Shown here in pieces: positions 45,431 to 57,171 of a DNA stretch of 64,000 nt. The stretch covers positions 620,001 through 684,000 of the forward strand of contig JAMZAV010000026.1 of assembly GCA_024449915.1 (NCBI GenBank), in the 5' to 3' direction. This DNA is from Sweltsa coloradensis. Taxonomy: Eukaryota > Arthropoda > Insecta > Plecoptera > Chloroperlidae. Every line of letters starts with the position of its first letter. Position 1 is the stretch's first letter. Under the pieces are notes generated by a model. That model saw nothing but the letters and a program-made list of their open reading frames with translations. It ran no database searches and was not told the origin of the DNA. A program made the position numbers and the translations under genes.

Positions 45431-48198
45431 GTAATTTCGCTTCCCCTTTTGGGTAAGTCCGTACCCAAACCGTTGTTTTAACAATGAAAACATAATATTT
45501 CGACAAGTATATTTCATAAGGTACAAGATAAGGAGGTAGGTGTCGGCGTTAACACCTGGTGATATATGTCTAACCGATCCGAGCTCATTGGATGTTCCCC
45601 AGCTTAACTCCGTGGGGAATAACTTAGTAACCAAGCCTACTTAATACCTAAATGGGTTTACTTATGTTTGGTACACTGGATATTTATCCTTGGAAGAGTA
45701 AGCCCTAATTTGGGCAGACTCAGACATTAATTAGGCTTATGTGCTTGCTGGAAGCCTAAGCCCGAGCCTGCATGCTACTATACTGTGGTTATATCTTGAG
45801 TGACACTGATAGAGTTATGTGTGAGGTTGGAAAACTCGTGTGGATTTGAACCCTGCATCGCAAGCTACAGTGGCGGATGAAATATGCAAACACGCCAGTA
45901 CGAACTATAAATGGGTCTAGGTAATTTGTATAACTCTATATGCTGAACGAAGCAGTTCAGTCAGATGCATTTTTGTTGATCCTTTTCCTAAAACCAGTTA
46001 GTGACTATTTTCATTTTTAGGAAGTGTTTATTGTGCACGATTTTATATATGGGCACGCGTATCTATACTATTATAAAATCACACACTATGTTTAAATTTA
46101 AAAAATCAAATTTCGGGACTTTTGAAACAAAAATTAAATCCAAAAAATTATAATCCCGAACTTTTGAGCCAAATCCCCAAAAAATCCAAGAAATTTAATT
46201 AAAAAGTTTTTTTTTTTTTAAAAGAATGTATTAAAAAAAACAGTTTTGGGACTTGTGAACCAAATCCAAACTGTTAAATTTAATTTAATTAGGAAAATGT
46301 CTTATTCACATTGTTTGTTTCCGTTAAAAAAAAGTAGTTTACCTGCCCATAGGGCAGGAAGGCTAATAAAGGGCACGTGCAGCCTCTGTAGCATATTACA
46401 GGGATCACAGAGTTATGTGTAGTTTCAAGCATTTGTCCAGTCAGTCGTTAAAAAAATGCTTTGGTATTTTGTAGGTTAGAAGTAGCCATCTAATTGCCTT
46501 CGTGGGAGTCTATACTATTTTATCCTCATGAACCCCCTTCCCCCAATCCGTGCATTCTTTCAATATAATTCCAATCTTTCTGTCCAATCTCTCATTGGTC
46601 TTCCTCCATGGAACCTCTCCTTCGTCTACCTAATTGAAACATAATATGACAACATATGACAATTAGAACCTATGTAGGCTACTCCTCTTGTAATTCACGA
46701 ATATAAACGCTGTCCCTTATTTTTAATCCGGCAAATTTTTCACCTCCTGAGATCTCTGCTAATGTATAACGACCTTCCGATCGAGAACACATCTATTTTC
46801 TTCTCCTTCTTCCAATGCTAATGCCCTGTTAGTTCTGCGAGAGGTGGCATCTTCAAGACAATTCGCCCTAATGGAATATTGATGTAGTCTCCGCGACAAC
46901 CTCATGGCCCAACACGTCATCTCACTATTCATTATGGCTTCCTGGTATTACCATAATGGGAAATTAAAGTAGGAACGGGCTTTTACTCGTCGCTCAAGAA
47001 CTTTATACTGAATTGTGCTCCTCGAAAAGCTTTTATGGGCGTGTATTTTGTTTTCTATGGTAAATGAAGAAAAAAAAAGTAAGGATAAAAGTAAGGTGGA
47101 TGTAAACGACATGTTGTAGGAGAGAAAGGCGACGTTTTGTATAGTGCACTCCTCTCTTAGTTTTTTGTTAGTCTCGTGGTTGTAAATGTGATGCAAACAA
47201 CTTACTTTTACAGTGTAGATAATGTGTGTACACTTCATTCGTTTATATCGTCGTTAAGAGGGATGATGCAAAGGAGCGCCACATGTCGCCTACTCCAGTG
47301 GCGGAGAAAGAACTTTTAAAACGAACGCGTTCCTTTAGTGAACTTTATAATTAATTTAATCCTTTTTAAATAATGAAATGGATCTTATCTATGACTTTTA
47401 TGTTTAGGGAAGTGTATATGATAGTTTTCTAGGTATAAGCAGCGTCGTGACATCTCCGTCAGCGCATTGTCATCATTGTCAAACGCACTTAAAGCGAATT
47501 AAGACAAAGTCACTGGGTGAACCATCCAGAATAATAAATATCCTCTTATTTATAGAACGAAATAAATGGCGACATTATTTCACAAATTAACTTTTTAAGA
47601 CCTTCAACTTTTAAAAATTAACCGTTAGAATAGAATTTACTTAAACTTATTAAGTTCGTTGTTTAAAAATATTTAAAAAGCTTAGTTCGTCATGTCTATT
47701 AGCTTGAACTTTTTTCACTTTACAGTTAAAAGGAATTTGAACTTTTTGATAGATAGTTATTTTTATTTGAACAGTGAACTGAACTTTTAAAAGTTGATTT
47801 GAAGTAAGAACCTCCCCAACAATTGAGTCTCCCAGCAGAATGTTACAAAATACCCTCCCCGGGGATTCTTGGTGTAACTCGATCATAAGTGAACGGTCGG
47901 TGCTGTAACACAATCTGCGAAGCTTCCATCCACTCAGCAAATGCAGCGAAGAACTCTTATCATGTTACTGAGTGGCTACTGTTCTCTATTGTTTTTTGTT
48001 TTTTTTTATTCAAGAAATAATTTATTTAAAATAATTGTATCACAATACGAGATGCAAATTATTCTCAATCTCCTCCATCATGTATAGTTTACAACAATTG
48101 TCGTATGAAAAGTGATTAAAGGCAATTGCTCCTCCCCATAGGTACAGGGTGTGAGGGTTTTATTGAAATCCTACTCGTGTGGATCGTTGGTCTTGTGT
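45431..48198. other. Large stretch without a supported gene
   Basis: AT-rich. Local oddities are a TTGAACTTTTT-type repetition near 47700-47800 and poly-T near 46208-46222. Frames at 46948-47238 and 47650-47940 show no domain. Confidence 0.4.
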
Positions 48199-48275
48199 GG
48201 CTCGTTGGTCTTGTTGTTAGCGTATCTGCTTCTAATGCAGAAGGTCCAGGGTTCGATTCCCGCCTAAGTCAGAAG
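48199..48275 (+). repeat. tRNA-derived SINE head, best preserved in the window
   Basis: TTGTTGTTAGCGTATCTGCT, then TCTAATGCAGAAGGTCCAGG and GTTCGATTCCCGC. The anticodon-arm equivalent (TCTGC-TTCTAAT-GCAGA) pairs perfectly, and the T arm has the B-box GGTTCGATTCC (48250-48260). The triplet in the anticodon position would be CTA, and the acceptor ends do not pair. Some 200 bp of likely SINE body follows (AACTTCCGATTAGGACTTAA and on). It is a tRNA-like head, not a working tRNA. Confidence 0.65.
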
Positions 48276-49864
48276 TTTTTTTAACTTCCGATTAGGACTT
48301 AAGTCCATCAGTTCTTGTCTTAGGAATTTGTAAACGGTGGCTTTAGAGCCGTCCTAGCAACGAAGCACATAATAAATTCAGAGTTGTTCTGAATCGGCCT
48401 TGTTGAGTCTGGCGTTGATCCGCGGGTGTTCGCACAGTCCATACCACTGATTGCTATATCTCCTATAAATAAAAAATATCGATCTTTGGTTGGTTATCGC
48501 TCACTCGTCGATTGCGTCGGGGCCTACTGGGTTGGCTTGGTCGCTTTGATTTAAAGTCCCCCACTGAAAATAAGTTATAATATAACTGAGTGGGTAGACT
48601 CCAAATACAATTTATTTATTTATTTATTTAATCGCAGCATTTGCTCTTTGACTAAAAAAAAACTGTCTTAAACTTGCTATAGGGATTGCCGGTACCTGTG
48701 ATCGGCCGACGACCCCCGTGTTATTGTGTTGTCTGCTACTGCATAATGCATATATCATCTATTTATGCATTAACTACTTTGAAAAGTGTCTTCTATAATT
48801 TATGGTTATGAGTTAATTGCTACATAATTAATAAGTCTAGATTACCTGTAAACATGTGTAATGTAAACATAATCAGGGCAACATTTATTATTGCTGGTTT
48901 TGCAGTTCTCTCTTTGCCGCACGGCGCTGTAACGACTGTTAAATTAGTTGTGAATTACAATGTAATCCCGCAAGAAACGAGCGTGTCCGCGTGGGTGCAA
49001 GAGCGGGCTATGTCGCTTGTTAATTACCCAGCTGTCGACGCCCTCTAGCGCCTTCTTTTGATACTTGCGTCTCGACACCGAGTCTTAATTGTAACTGCAA
49101 CATAATTAAACGAAACAAAGGGCTTTGTCTCCGGCGAGAACGTGTTTGCTCCAACACAACGTCGACACGAGGAGAAACAAGTTGTGATAGTTTCTGTGTT
49201 TTTGTTTTTATTCACCTTGGCCGTGTTTTCTTGGTCACTTGTACACCATCGAACATAAGTAAATCACAGTGTCTTAGGACCAGCCCTTGATTTACTTCTG
49301 TTCGAGAGTATACACTTTCTGATTGGCTTCTGACTTGGTCCGCCGCTGCCGGTAACCCTGACTGAATTTAAGGATTTTCCCCGAGATTTTCCTCAGTCAC
49401 AAGACGATTGGAACGGCATTTTCTTCTTATTTATCTCCTCATCTTTTATGTGATATTAGCCAACATGACCTAGTACACTGTGTATTTCATAAGGATTACA
49501 CAATGTAATAATGATTAATCTTCTACATTTACGTTTTTCCTTTATTTAGTTTTGAAATGATTCAGTTTTCTCGCTCGCAAGTATACAAAACGTTTTTTTT
49601 GTGACTAATCAGATTAGTTGCAGTTATTTAGTATTGCTTTTTCACAACCCATGGATGGAAATACATGGTACACGTATAAAATGTAAATTACAAGTAAAAA
49701 AAAAGCAAGTGATAATAACCAACAGAATATCAATTCCAATACAAATGTAAGAGCATTATATTATTTTTATAAAAACGTACATTACAAAGTTCAAGTGGAG
49801 AGGTTAGAACTCATCAAGGGAATAAAAGGATTTCCCCAGTAAGCACTTCTTAAATGATGTAGCA
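48276..49864. other. No supported gene
   Basis: Probable SINE body to about 48480. CTGAGTGGGTAGACTCCAAATACAA near 48588-48612 matches the 5' part of the core-motif repeat (compare 44470-44495), a further short remnant. A 64-codon frame at 48854-49048 has a hydrophobic start but no recognised domain. Confidence 0.4.
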
Positions 49865-50096
49865 AACTCCTCCCGATGATTATTATACGTCCGCCCGTCA
49901 AGCAGAAGCCCCGGGTTGAATTCCCAGTCGGTGCTGGATTATGTTTGTTTGGATTGTACACGACAAATCAATCCCTCCTACAAGCCTGAGAGTGTTTCTG
50001 AGCTACAAGGATGAGTTGTTGTTTGTCTAGTTAACTGTGCGTCCTACTTGTCTCTGCGGGACCTCCTTGGTTCGTACCCCACCCTCACACACTAGA
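49865..50096 (+). repeat. Two adjacent tRNA-like SINE pieces
   Basis: CCCCGGGTTGAATTCCCAGT (near 49908) and CCTTGGTTCGTACCCCACCC (near 50068) both match a B-box within plausible tRNA-like context. They are about 160 bp apart in the same orientation. Both are diverged. Confidence 0.4.
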
Positions 50097-51156
50097 GATG
50101 ATCCCGCGTAGCTATCATGCTGTAATGAGTCCAACACCCCTGCTTGCTGGGGAGATAGATGGCATTACTTCGAGTGTGTTTATCTTGAATTGTTTGAACT
50201 GTAAGCCTCTGTTTGCTATTGTCTTGTTCGTGTGGCTTGTGTACTCTCACAGGCTGCGAAGATGGCTTTTCAGATTTAACAAAACACTGTCGCCTACTCT
50301 GCACGCTCCAAGTATCCCACACTGGGTTTTACTAACACTTACTGCATACATTTTACATTAATCAATAACCTCCATATTCTGTCCCAAGGAATTGTATGAA
50401 AGAAAGAAATCAACAATGAATAAAGTAATCGAGTAAATTTTGATATGTTTCTTTGTTTCCAATTTTCAAAAAGAAATTGCACAAAGCAGTCATCTCAAAG
50501 GGTTCAATCTTCTTATTTAAGGTTTAAAAACTAATTATTCACAATCTTTTATAAATACTCATTTTCTTCCTCCGAATTACGGCGCTGAAAGAAACTGCGG
50601 TCTGACTTCTCATACCTGCATCAAGTTATGTTTAACGGATCTGAATAATACTAGTGTTAGAGCCCAATTGGACGGATGATATTAATTAATTGAGTTGCTG
50701 ACCCCAAAACAGGAAACATCACATTTAAGCGTTTTATCAATGAAATGAAGTATTAAAATGAGTTATATAACCAAAAACAAATTTTCAAACTATTGTTTAC
50801 AAATTACGATTGGGGGGTGGGGGGGGGGGCACAAAAGTTGTAACTTGATTGTCATAGATGAAACTCCAAACATTGAACATCGACTTTGTTTAAATTTTGT
50901 GACGTATTTAATTTAATAGATGAACATTTGATATTATTTGACTGTCCATGGAAGAAATGCTTCTCATCTCTCTAAGTGGCAGCGGGCTAGCACGCGAGCG
51001 CTAGACAGCAGGGTGCAGGTTAGCAGCAGCCGGTACGGTACCACGAAGATGTTGTTTCCCGCGGCGCAGATTGTACACGTTGCATCACGCATGGGTGGTG
51101 TGATGAGCGCGGTTAGCGCCACCGCTTCAAACACAACGAGGCCCTGTCACACGACA
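50097..51156. other. No supported gene
   Basis: A G-run lies at 50812-50830. The GC-richer patch at 50980-51150 carries an open frame into the hAT-like element without domain similarity. Confidence 0.4.
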
Positions 51157-51164
51157 CATTTCGA

Positions 51165-51658
51165 CACTGTTGAATTCAGGCTTTTCATCCCGGGGGGACT
51201 CTAGAATATCCTGGGGAATATTATAAAGGAACCAAGTACGGGGGACAACAATAGCGCCGCAGACGAAAATGTTGAAAATCAAGTTTTTAGAGTGCATTTG
51301 GTGCGTTCTAGAAAAAAGTTGTGGGCTGAATGCAATTCCAAAATAATGTGGTTTTTGTGCAGTCGTTACTCGAAACAAAAAACATTGTGTCTCAACTTTG
51401 ATGTGGTAATTGGATTATATGATTATCATGTGTGTATACATTGAATATACATTGAACTACAATATTGATATACATTAAATTAATTATTCATTTTCTGAAC
51501 ATAGGCGTACATTGAAAAATACTGTACCAGTTGTACTAAAAACCTACTAACAGTGGCAGTGCTTATAGTTTTTTCATCCCGGGAAGGCAAACGTAAATTC
51601 CAGGGGAACGGGGCCTCGCCCCCCCCCCCCCCTGGGATTATACCTGAATTCAACACTG
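51165..51658. mobile_element. Second nonautonomous hAT-like element (494 bp)
   Basis: The left end CACTGTTGAATTCAGG (51165-51180) and right end CCTGAATTCAACACTG (51643-51658) are inverted repeats with one mismatch. They are flanked by CATTTCGA (51157-51164) and CATTTCGG (51659-51666), 8-bp duplications that differ at the last base. CATCCCGG near both ends continues the similarity inward (51185; 51576). CAGTG-type ends and 8-bp duplications fit hAT. No transposase, and the ends differ from those of the element at 10650. Confidence 0.8.
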
Positions 51659-51666
51659 CATTTCGG

Positions 51667-52129
51667 TACATAGTTTAGATACATCAGATACCAGGATCGA
51701 TCGCTTCTAGGGCGGCCCTGAAGTCAGTCTATACAGATAGATGTGGCTCTTGTGGCATCCTCATTAATTAATTGATTGATTAAAATCCATAGAAGTTTTT
51801 TTTACTCGGTTGGATTCCTCAACATTCTATATCGGAAATATAACCCCACAAAATTGAAGAGTCACATATTATGGGATGTGCACAGACCTAGAGTAATTAT
51901 TTCTACTCTTGTAAAGTCGTAGGTTATCAAAAGTTACCGTCGTTCTCACCAAAATTATTACCAAAATTAAATTTTTGTATATTTTAACAAAATCCAAACT
52001 AATACAATAAAATGTATTACTATTTAACTGCAAGTTTTTAAATGTGCAGACGTCATTCACTTACGATTCCGTGACAGCTGTGGAAAGTTTCCAACATGAT
52101 TGAAAAATGTGTCCAAGATATAAAATATT
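51667..52129. other. No supported feature
   Basis: AT-rich sequence. Nothing is recognised. Confidence 0.4.
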
Positions 52130-52225
52130 TAGCGATATCTGGGAAACACTCCCGTAGGTGAAAGCGGGAGACCAGAGTTCAATCCCCAGCCGAGATGATT
52201 TCTTAATTTCCTATAAAATATTTCG
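52130..52225 (+). repeat. tRNA-derived SINE fragment (CCATCTCAGC family)
   Basis: AGACCAGAGTTCAATCCCCA then GCCGAGATGATTTCTTAATT. The B-box-like core is slightly diverged, and the 3' junction matches the minus-strand copies at 28650 and 60590. Confidence 0.5.
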
Positions 52226-53489
52226 TTCATCCTTGTGGTTAGTAGTCTGAGTACAGTTAGGTGTTGTTTTGAGGCCAAACTATAGTGACGGACCACAAGG
52301 TGAACATTACTGTTACACCAACACACATAAATACTTATCACAATGTTATTACCCCGAACGTTTAGTCCCTAGCTTACGATTATTCCCTCTGTGTAAGATA
52401 TGGGGTATTAATGCGGTGTTATGGCGCACGCTATCATACCAACTCATGATTATTAAGTATTAATTGCTGCGAACTAATCTCCGCAACGACACGAAGTACC
52501 CGCTCCAATGTGAATTACTCATCATCGCTCGCTAGGATGTGAAACAATCGAATTAACGTATTCAAATCCAGGATAGGGTGAAGGTATAGGCGGGGGCAGG
52601 TTAGGGGTCATATAGCAACACTATTAGCCAAGTAGCACGAAGCCTGGAAGCCAAATTACATCACAGTGTTTATTATTATTTTTCATAATATATAATTAAT
52701 TAGATTATTTTATTGTGATATTTCATAGTAAAACTATTAACATTTTAGTGTATAAATAATATGATTAAAGTTTCTAAAGATGATACTGTAGGTCTATTTC
52801 TTAAAAATTAATATAAAAAAAAATAACAATTATTGTTAGTTGGTAGTCACAGTTACAAATATTTTCGGCTCCCAAGGCTTTCAACTTGATGATTAATTCA
52901 ATGCGCGTAAATTAAAAAGGAGTTTTGTAAAACTGAGTTTAGACTTTAGAGGGAGGGGTTAATATTAAACAGGTTGTTGGATAGTTACTAGTTTGTGGGC
53001 CTGGGGCTGCTGGTGAGGATCAATCCCAAAGTTCATCTATGACTGAGAAAAACCTTCAACAATCTTGTCAGTAAAGATGGCGGTGACTGATATCGAACCA
53101 GCGACCTTCTGAATCAGATTCAAACGTCGGGCTACATCTGTCGGTGACTCAGTAGTCAGAGCTACATCTCCCTCGCTCTCGTCACGAAACCTCACGTCCT
53201 GGTGGCGATAAACTTACAGTTGAGATGTATATTATACAAGACACTCGTCCCCACTGTTACCCCTGGGAGTGTTGCTGGCTCTCGGGGGGACTGTACCACG
53301 TACAGACACGTCAACACTCTAGAGACATGCCAATAAGTACACTTGAAACCTTTGATGGGAAGTTGTCTGGGAAAGTGCGAGTACCCGAAATTCCGAGTCG
53401 AGTAAAGTACTTGCGGTACTTGACCCAAACTCAAGTACTCGCCACTCGAAATCGAGACTTGCCACTCGAAATAAAAAAATATAAGTGTT
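52226..53489. other. No supported gene
   Basis: Weak tRNA-like patch on the minus strand at 53085-53140 (GATATCGAACCAGCGACC on the plus strand). CACTCGAAAT and AAGTACTTG-type phrases recur at 53395-53470. The 163-codon minus-strand frame at 53192-53683 overlaps both core motifs and the retroelement edge and is not a gene. Confidence 0.4.
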
Positions 53490-53557
53490 TTGGTGGAGGT
53501 GCCGGGTAGACTAAAGAAAATTGGTCCCGATTCGTAAATATGGTGGAGGTGCCGGGT
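53490..53557 (+). repeat. Two core motifs in direct orientation, 51 bp apart
   Basis: TTGGTGGAGGTGCCGGGT at 53490-53507 and TGGTGGAGGTGCCGGGT at 53541-53557. The sequence between them (AGACTAAAGAAAATTGGTCC and on) is not the usual body of the family. This could be a partial tandem duplication or one copy inserted beside another. Confidence 0.7.
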
Positions 53558-53639
53558 CATTATCTCTAGTCTAAAAACGTCAAAATCTTTATGCATTTTT
53601 GGGGCTACCTTACCAACCCTTTTAGCCAAAAAAATTACA

Positions 53640-54260
53640 TTAATATTTATATGAGTTTTTAATTGAAACCAATTTGATTTCACGTTTTAAATCAGATTTG
53701 ACTGACGCAAGGCATAATTTCTCACCAGGCATGTAGCAATCTGCATTGGTATTACTTTTCCCAGGTTTATATATAACCTCAAAGTCGAACTCTGATAATC
53801 GTACCATCCAGCGAGTTAACCGGGACGATTTAGGCTCTTTGAGTTTCAACATCCACTTTAACGGAGCATGATCTGTGTAGATGGTAAACTTGGTACCTAA
53901 TAAATAGGCACGGAAGTACCTACAAGCCCATACAATAGCGAGCATTTCTCTATCTGTCGTACTATAGTTACATTCGGCTTTGTTGAGTTGCCGCGATGCA
54001 TACGCTATCGGTTTTTCATCCCCGTTAATTATCTGTGAAAGTACCGCTCCAATCGCTACCCCACTCGCATCAGTAGTTAGTATGAACGGTTCTGTAAACA
54101 CCGGGTACCTGTAAATGTTTTCCCCACACAATTCCCGTTTTAAGGTGTCAAAAGCTTTTTGTTGTTTGTCAGTCCAAACAAATGGAACATCCTGCTTTGT
54201 TAAAACAGTTAAGGGATGGCAGATAAGGGCAAAATTTGGTAAATACCTTCTGTAGTATGA
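53640..54260 (-). pseudogene. Ty3/Gypsy RT connection and RNase H domain
   Basis: After the break near 54290, the connection (FIGLASYYRRYLPNF at about 54279-54235) leads into an RNase H domain. From the Met at 54131 the domain shows TTDASGVAIGAVLSQ with D21, the REMLAIVWA helix with E62, and YTDHAPLKWM with D87, the usual acidic residues. It proceeds to KPGKSNTNAD, the conserved end of RNase H. There, where the next segment toward integrase should follow, the sequence diverges and stops. The domain degrades RNA in the RNA-DNA hybrid during reverse transcription. Confidence 0.9.
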
Positions 54261-54268
54261 GGCTAGGC

Positions 54269-54970
54269 CTATGAACGAGCGTACCTCTTGACATTTTCTG
54301 GTTTCCTGTATTCCTTAATAGCCTTAGTCAGCCTTGGATCAGTCTGGACTTCTTCGCTCGTCACAATGTGACCCAAGTAATTTACTTCTGATTTAGCGAA
54401 TTCACATTTTTCTATCTGTATATGCAAGTTAGCTTCTTTGAGCCTTTGTAACACCCTTGCTAAAGATTTAACGTGTTCATCCAGAGAGACACTGAACAGA
54501 ATAATGTCGTCCAGGTATACCATACATTCAATACCCTTAAGTCCTGCCAACACACAGTCCATTAGCCTTTGGAATGTGGTTGGACCTCCACTTACGCCCA
54601 TCGGCAACCTCTTGTAGTACCAATGACCCATGGAAGGTAAAGAGAAAGCAGTTTTCTCTTTGTCCCTGTCATCAATCTTACACTGAAAATACCCTGATCT
54701 TAAGTCTAAACAGGTAAACCACTTAGAATTACCCAGACTATCAAGAGTATCTGTGATATTTGGAAGAGGATAGGCATCACCCTTAGTTACTTGGTTCAAT
54801 GCCCTGAAGTCCGTAACCAAATCTGATTTAACTGCACCATCTTTTCCGGGCAGTTTCTTAGGCACCATTAATATTGGAGCGTTCCATGGTGAACTAGAAG
54901 GTTCAATGATTCCCTTCCGGAGCATATCACTCACATGTTCTTCTGCCACTTGTTTAAGCGCGTGTGGCAT
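54269..54970 (-). pseudogene. Ty3/Gypsy reverse transcriptase domain
   Basis: A 233-codon open stretch covers fingers, palm and part of the thumb. Visible motifs: PWNAPILMVPKK (residues 29-39), the catalytic Asp in TCLDLRSGYFQ (D89), LPMGVSGGPTTFQRLMD (122-138) and the YLDD box (152-155) with both catalytic aspartates, then NYLGHIV. The catalytic residues are intact. The frame breaks near 54290 within the RT-RNase H connection (a one-base change ahead of the FIGLASYYR phrase). The ATG at 54970 is internal to the polyprotein and is not a true start. Confidence 0.93.
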
Positions 54971-54993
54971 CCGATAGGGGGTTTATTTATAGG

Positions 54994-55593
54994 TTAAGCA
55001 CTCCCCGTATCGATCCTGTGTTCAACCATGCTTGTGCATCCTAATGTATCCTCTGAGTCCAGGAAAAGTTCCTTGTACGTATCCAGTACAGTTTCCATCT
55101 TAACCCTATCGTCCGGTTCTAAGTGGGATAATTTTTCCTTAAGAACCGCGTTTACTTTCTCTATTTCATGCATTTTATTATGTGACGTCACTTTCCCCTT
55201 ACCACCGGGGCGCACAACGCGTACTTCTTTTCGGGTGTCTAACTTGTGCGGTTCCATGACATCCGCTTCTCCTAGCAACGTATTCTTCTGTAGCTAAATT
55301 ACGTCGGAGCCAATGTTCATCACATTCAGTGGTATTAAATTGCCCTTCGTGCTAGCCGCTACGCGCGCCACTAACACACCGTGCATTTGTACCTCACAGG
55401 GTTGAACAACCACTTGTTTAGGTAGTTTCATCCCTCCTTGATCCAATCTACCGTAGATAACTACTTCGCTTTGGCCGGGTAACCAAGTGGCTTCTTGCGC
55501 ATAAACTTTCCAACTGGTAGTAGTAGCTTTTTCAGACTTGACAGTACTTCCGCGGCTGCTTGCCTGTCCTTTGAGTTCCTTGAGCGTCGTCAC
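54994..55593 (-). pseudogene. Linker between protease and reverse transcriptase
   Basis: Two collinear open pieces in the same frame, 55593-55297 and 55293-54994, are separated by a TAG at 55296-55294. The second ends at a TAA (about 54996-54994) in the segment just before the reverse transcriptase fingers, after a typical pre-RT phrase (VEHRIDTG). A frame change follows before 54970. The content (a KVYAQEATWLPGQSEV-like beta-rich segment, then a charged helical segment) matches the region usually found between protease and RT in this group. No enzymatic role is assigned. Confidence 0.7.
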
Positions 55594-55824
55594 GCTCGTG
55601 TGGGCTCCAGACTGGCTGTGATGGAAAGGGTTAATAACTCCCTGACTACCACTTGTCGACTCCTGAACGGACTGGTTTATAACTACCTTCCTTATCAGTT
55701 ATGAGTCTAGCAGAACACGCAGTACAGACATGCTCTTGCGAACTACCTGCAGCACTTGCTGACGTCCAATTAAATGGGAACTTGCTACTACCAATTTCAA
55801 TTCACGCTTCTCGAAATCAAGCGT

Positions 55825-56116
55825 CACCTTTCTCGTACGAGAAATCAACGCCCAATATTCCGTTGTGTGGATGATTGAGATCGTTACTTGAAAACGATGT
55901 TCATATTGCATCATTTAGAAGTCAAAACGTAACAGATTGTAGCCCTAAAAGATTTAAATCATCTCCTGTTACGCCCCTAGCTTTGTCGATTAGTCCTAGT
56001 GCAGTCTTACTAACTCCGGGCTGTAGCATGAAATCGTAGCGCCTGTGTCTACTAGTAGTTCCTAACTTTTCATCTATGCTCACCTCCAGTAGAATTTCTT
56101 CACCTATTCTCATCAT
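55825..56116 (-). pseudogene. Ty3/Gypsy aspartic protease remnant
   Basis: The retropepsin active-site signature, DTG within LLVDTGATIS, is read at about 56058-56030 on the minus strand (GACACAGGC, 56049-56041). The protease C-terminal signature GILGVDF is read near 55865-55845. Both lie in frames that are out of register with the open stretches around them, which shows frameshifts on each side of the active site. The family enzyme cuts Gag-Pol into mature proteins; this copy is inactive by sequence. Confidence 0.75.
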
Positions 56117-56235
56117 CCGGAGTCGCTACACTAGGTATAACTATTGTATTAGCTAGTTTCCGCTCGACACCGGGGCTTGCGACGAACTTTGCCCGTTTGG
56201 GGTCCTCTTATCCTTCTCTGCCCGTTTTCTAGCAA

Positions 56236-57139
56236 AACACTAATTCGCTAGATGCCCCTTCTTTTTACAGTACGAGCAAATGGTGATGTCCGAGTCCTTT
56301 TCGCTAGGCTTATCGCCACCCTCGGCCTTAACAAACGTTTTCTTCTTCTTACGACAATCGCGTTGTAGATGGCCCTTTTTACCACAGCCATAACATTTCC
56401 GATCGCTTGTCGTACTAACTGCGAAAACTGTCCCCCCTGGCTTGCTCTCTCGGTCAACGGTACTGACCGTTACAGCATGTTTCAGTGCCTCGGCGAACGT
56501 AGTAGGCATTTTATACCGTACCTGGACTCCCACGTTACCATGGAGTCCCCCAGTGAACTCCGCGACAAGTCTGCGCTCCGCCTCCTCGTTGATTACGGTC
56601 TGAACGAGTGGATCGTCTTCTGATTCAATTTTTACAACGGTCGGCAAAGGCTTCCGTCGGCAAAGGCTTCCACTGTCTCGCCTCTTGCCTGACTGGCGGT
56701 TTGCAACTGTGCATAATAAAATTGGTCTGGTTGACGCGACCTGAACCTATCAATCAGTCCTTGCCAAAAGTCCGCGTACGAAATCGTTGGCTCCTGAAGG
56801 GATTGATTACTGCTCAAAAATGCTGCAGCCGCACCCTCTAGCTTAAGGCTTATAATTTTGACTTTATCAGCCTCTGTCCAACAACCCCAAATCCGCGGCC
56901 TTATCAACTTGGTTCAGAAAGTCCTCGACTGCCACGTCCGAGGCCTCTCCTCTCCAGGGCTTGATTAAGTTCCCCACAGTGAGGTCCTTCAATATATGAA
57001 CGTCACTACGGTTTCCACCTGTTGATGTTGATTGTTGAGTAGGTTCATTTTTCACATCCTTTTTCAACCTAGCTACCTCAGCTCTGAGAGCTTCCATCTC
57101 CGCCATGAGGTTATTCAACATCTCCTCTGTGATAGGCAT
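56236..57139 (-). pseudogene. Ty3/Gypsy gag remnant with zinc knuckles
   Basis: The likely start is at 57139 (minus strand). Residues 6-31 form a heptad-like coiled coil (LMAEMEALRAEVARL). The capsid-like part continues in other frames from about 56890 (KIISLKLEGAAAAFL) and 56647, so at least two frameshifts are present. Near 56397-56356 there is an intact CCHC zinc knuckle, CYGCGKKGHLQRDC, followed by a basic stretch and a second knuckle (CSYCKKKGH) that is cut by a TAG at 56237-56235 one codon before its final Cys. Gag of this type packages the element RNA in cytoplasmic particles; this copy cannot make a complete one. Confidence 0.88.
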
Positions 57140-57171
57140 CTGGGTAGATTTTGGTTACAATTAAATTAAAA

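Larger units (their letters stand above)
53640..57171 (-). mobile_element. Degenerate Ty3/Gypsy (Metaviridae-type) retrotransposon body
   Basis: On the minus strand the domains run gag - protease - linker - reverse transcriptase - RNase H, the order of Ty3/Gypsy elements. Integrase and both LTRs are absent: similarity stops just after RNase H near 53640 and about 32 bp upstream of the gag start, where another repeat begins (57172). Several frameshifts and stops interrupt gag, protease and the linker, and one frameshift separates reverse transcriptase from RNase H. It is therefore a dead, truncated copy. No primer-binding site or polypurine tract was found. Confidence 0.92.

Noticed and set aside
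48199..48275. A tRNA gene with anticodon CTA (amber suppressor)
   Set aside because: The anticodon and T arms fold, but the acceptor ends do not pair and the D arm is poor; a SINE-like body follows. A tRNA-derived SINE head is the better reading.
53192..53683. 163-codon minus-strand gene
   Set aside because: It overlaps two core-motif repeats and the edge of the Gypsy remnant; no domain and no consistent boundary.
53640..57139. An active retrotransposon or integrated retrovirus
   Set aside because: No LTRs, integrase or envelope, and many frameshifts and stops. The RT catalytic residues survive but the element is dead.
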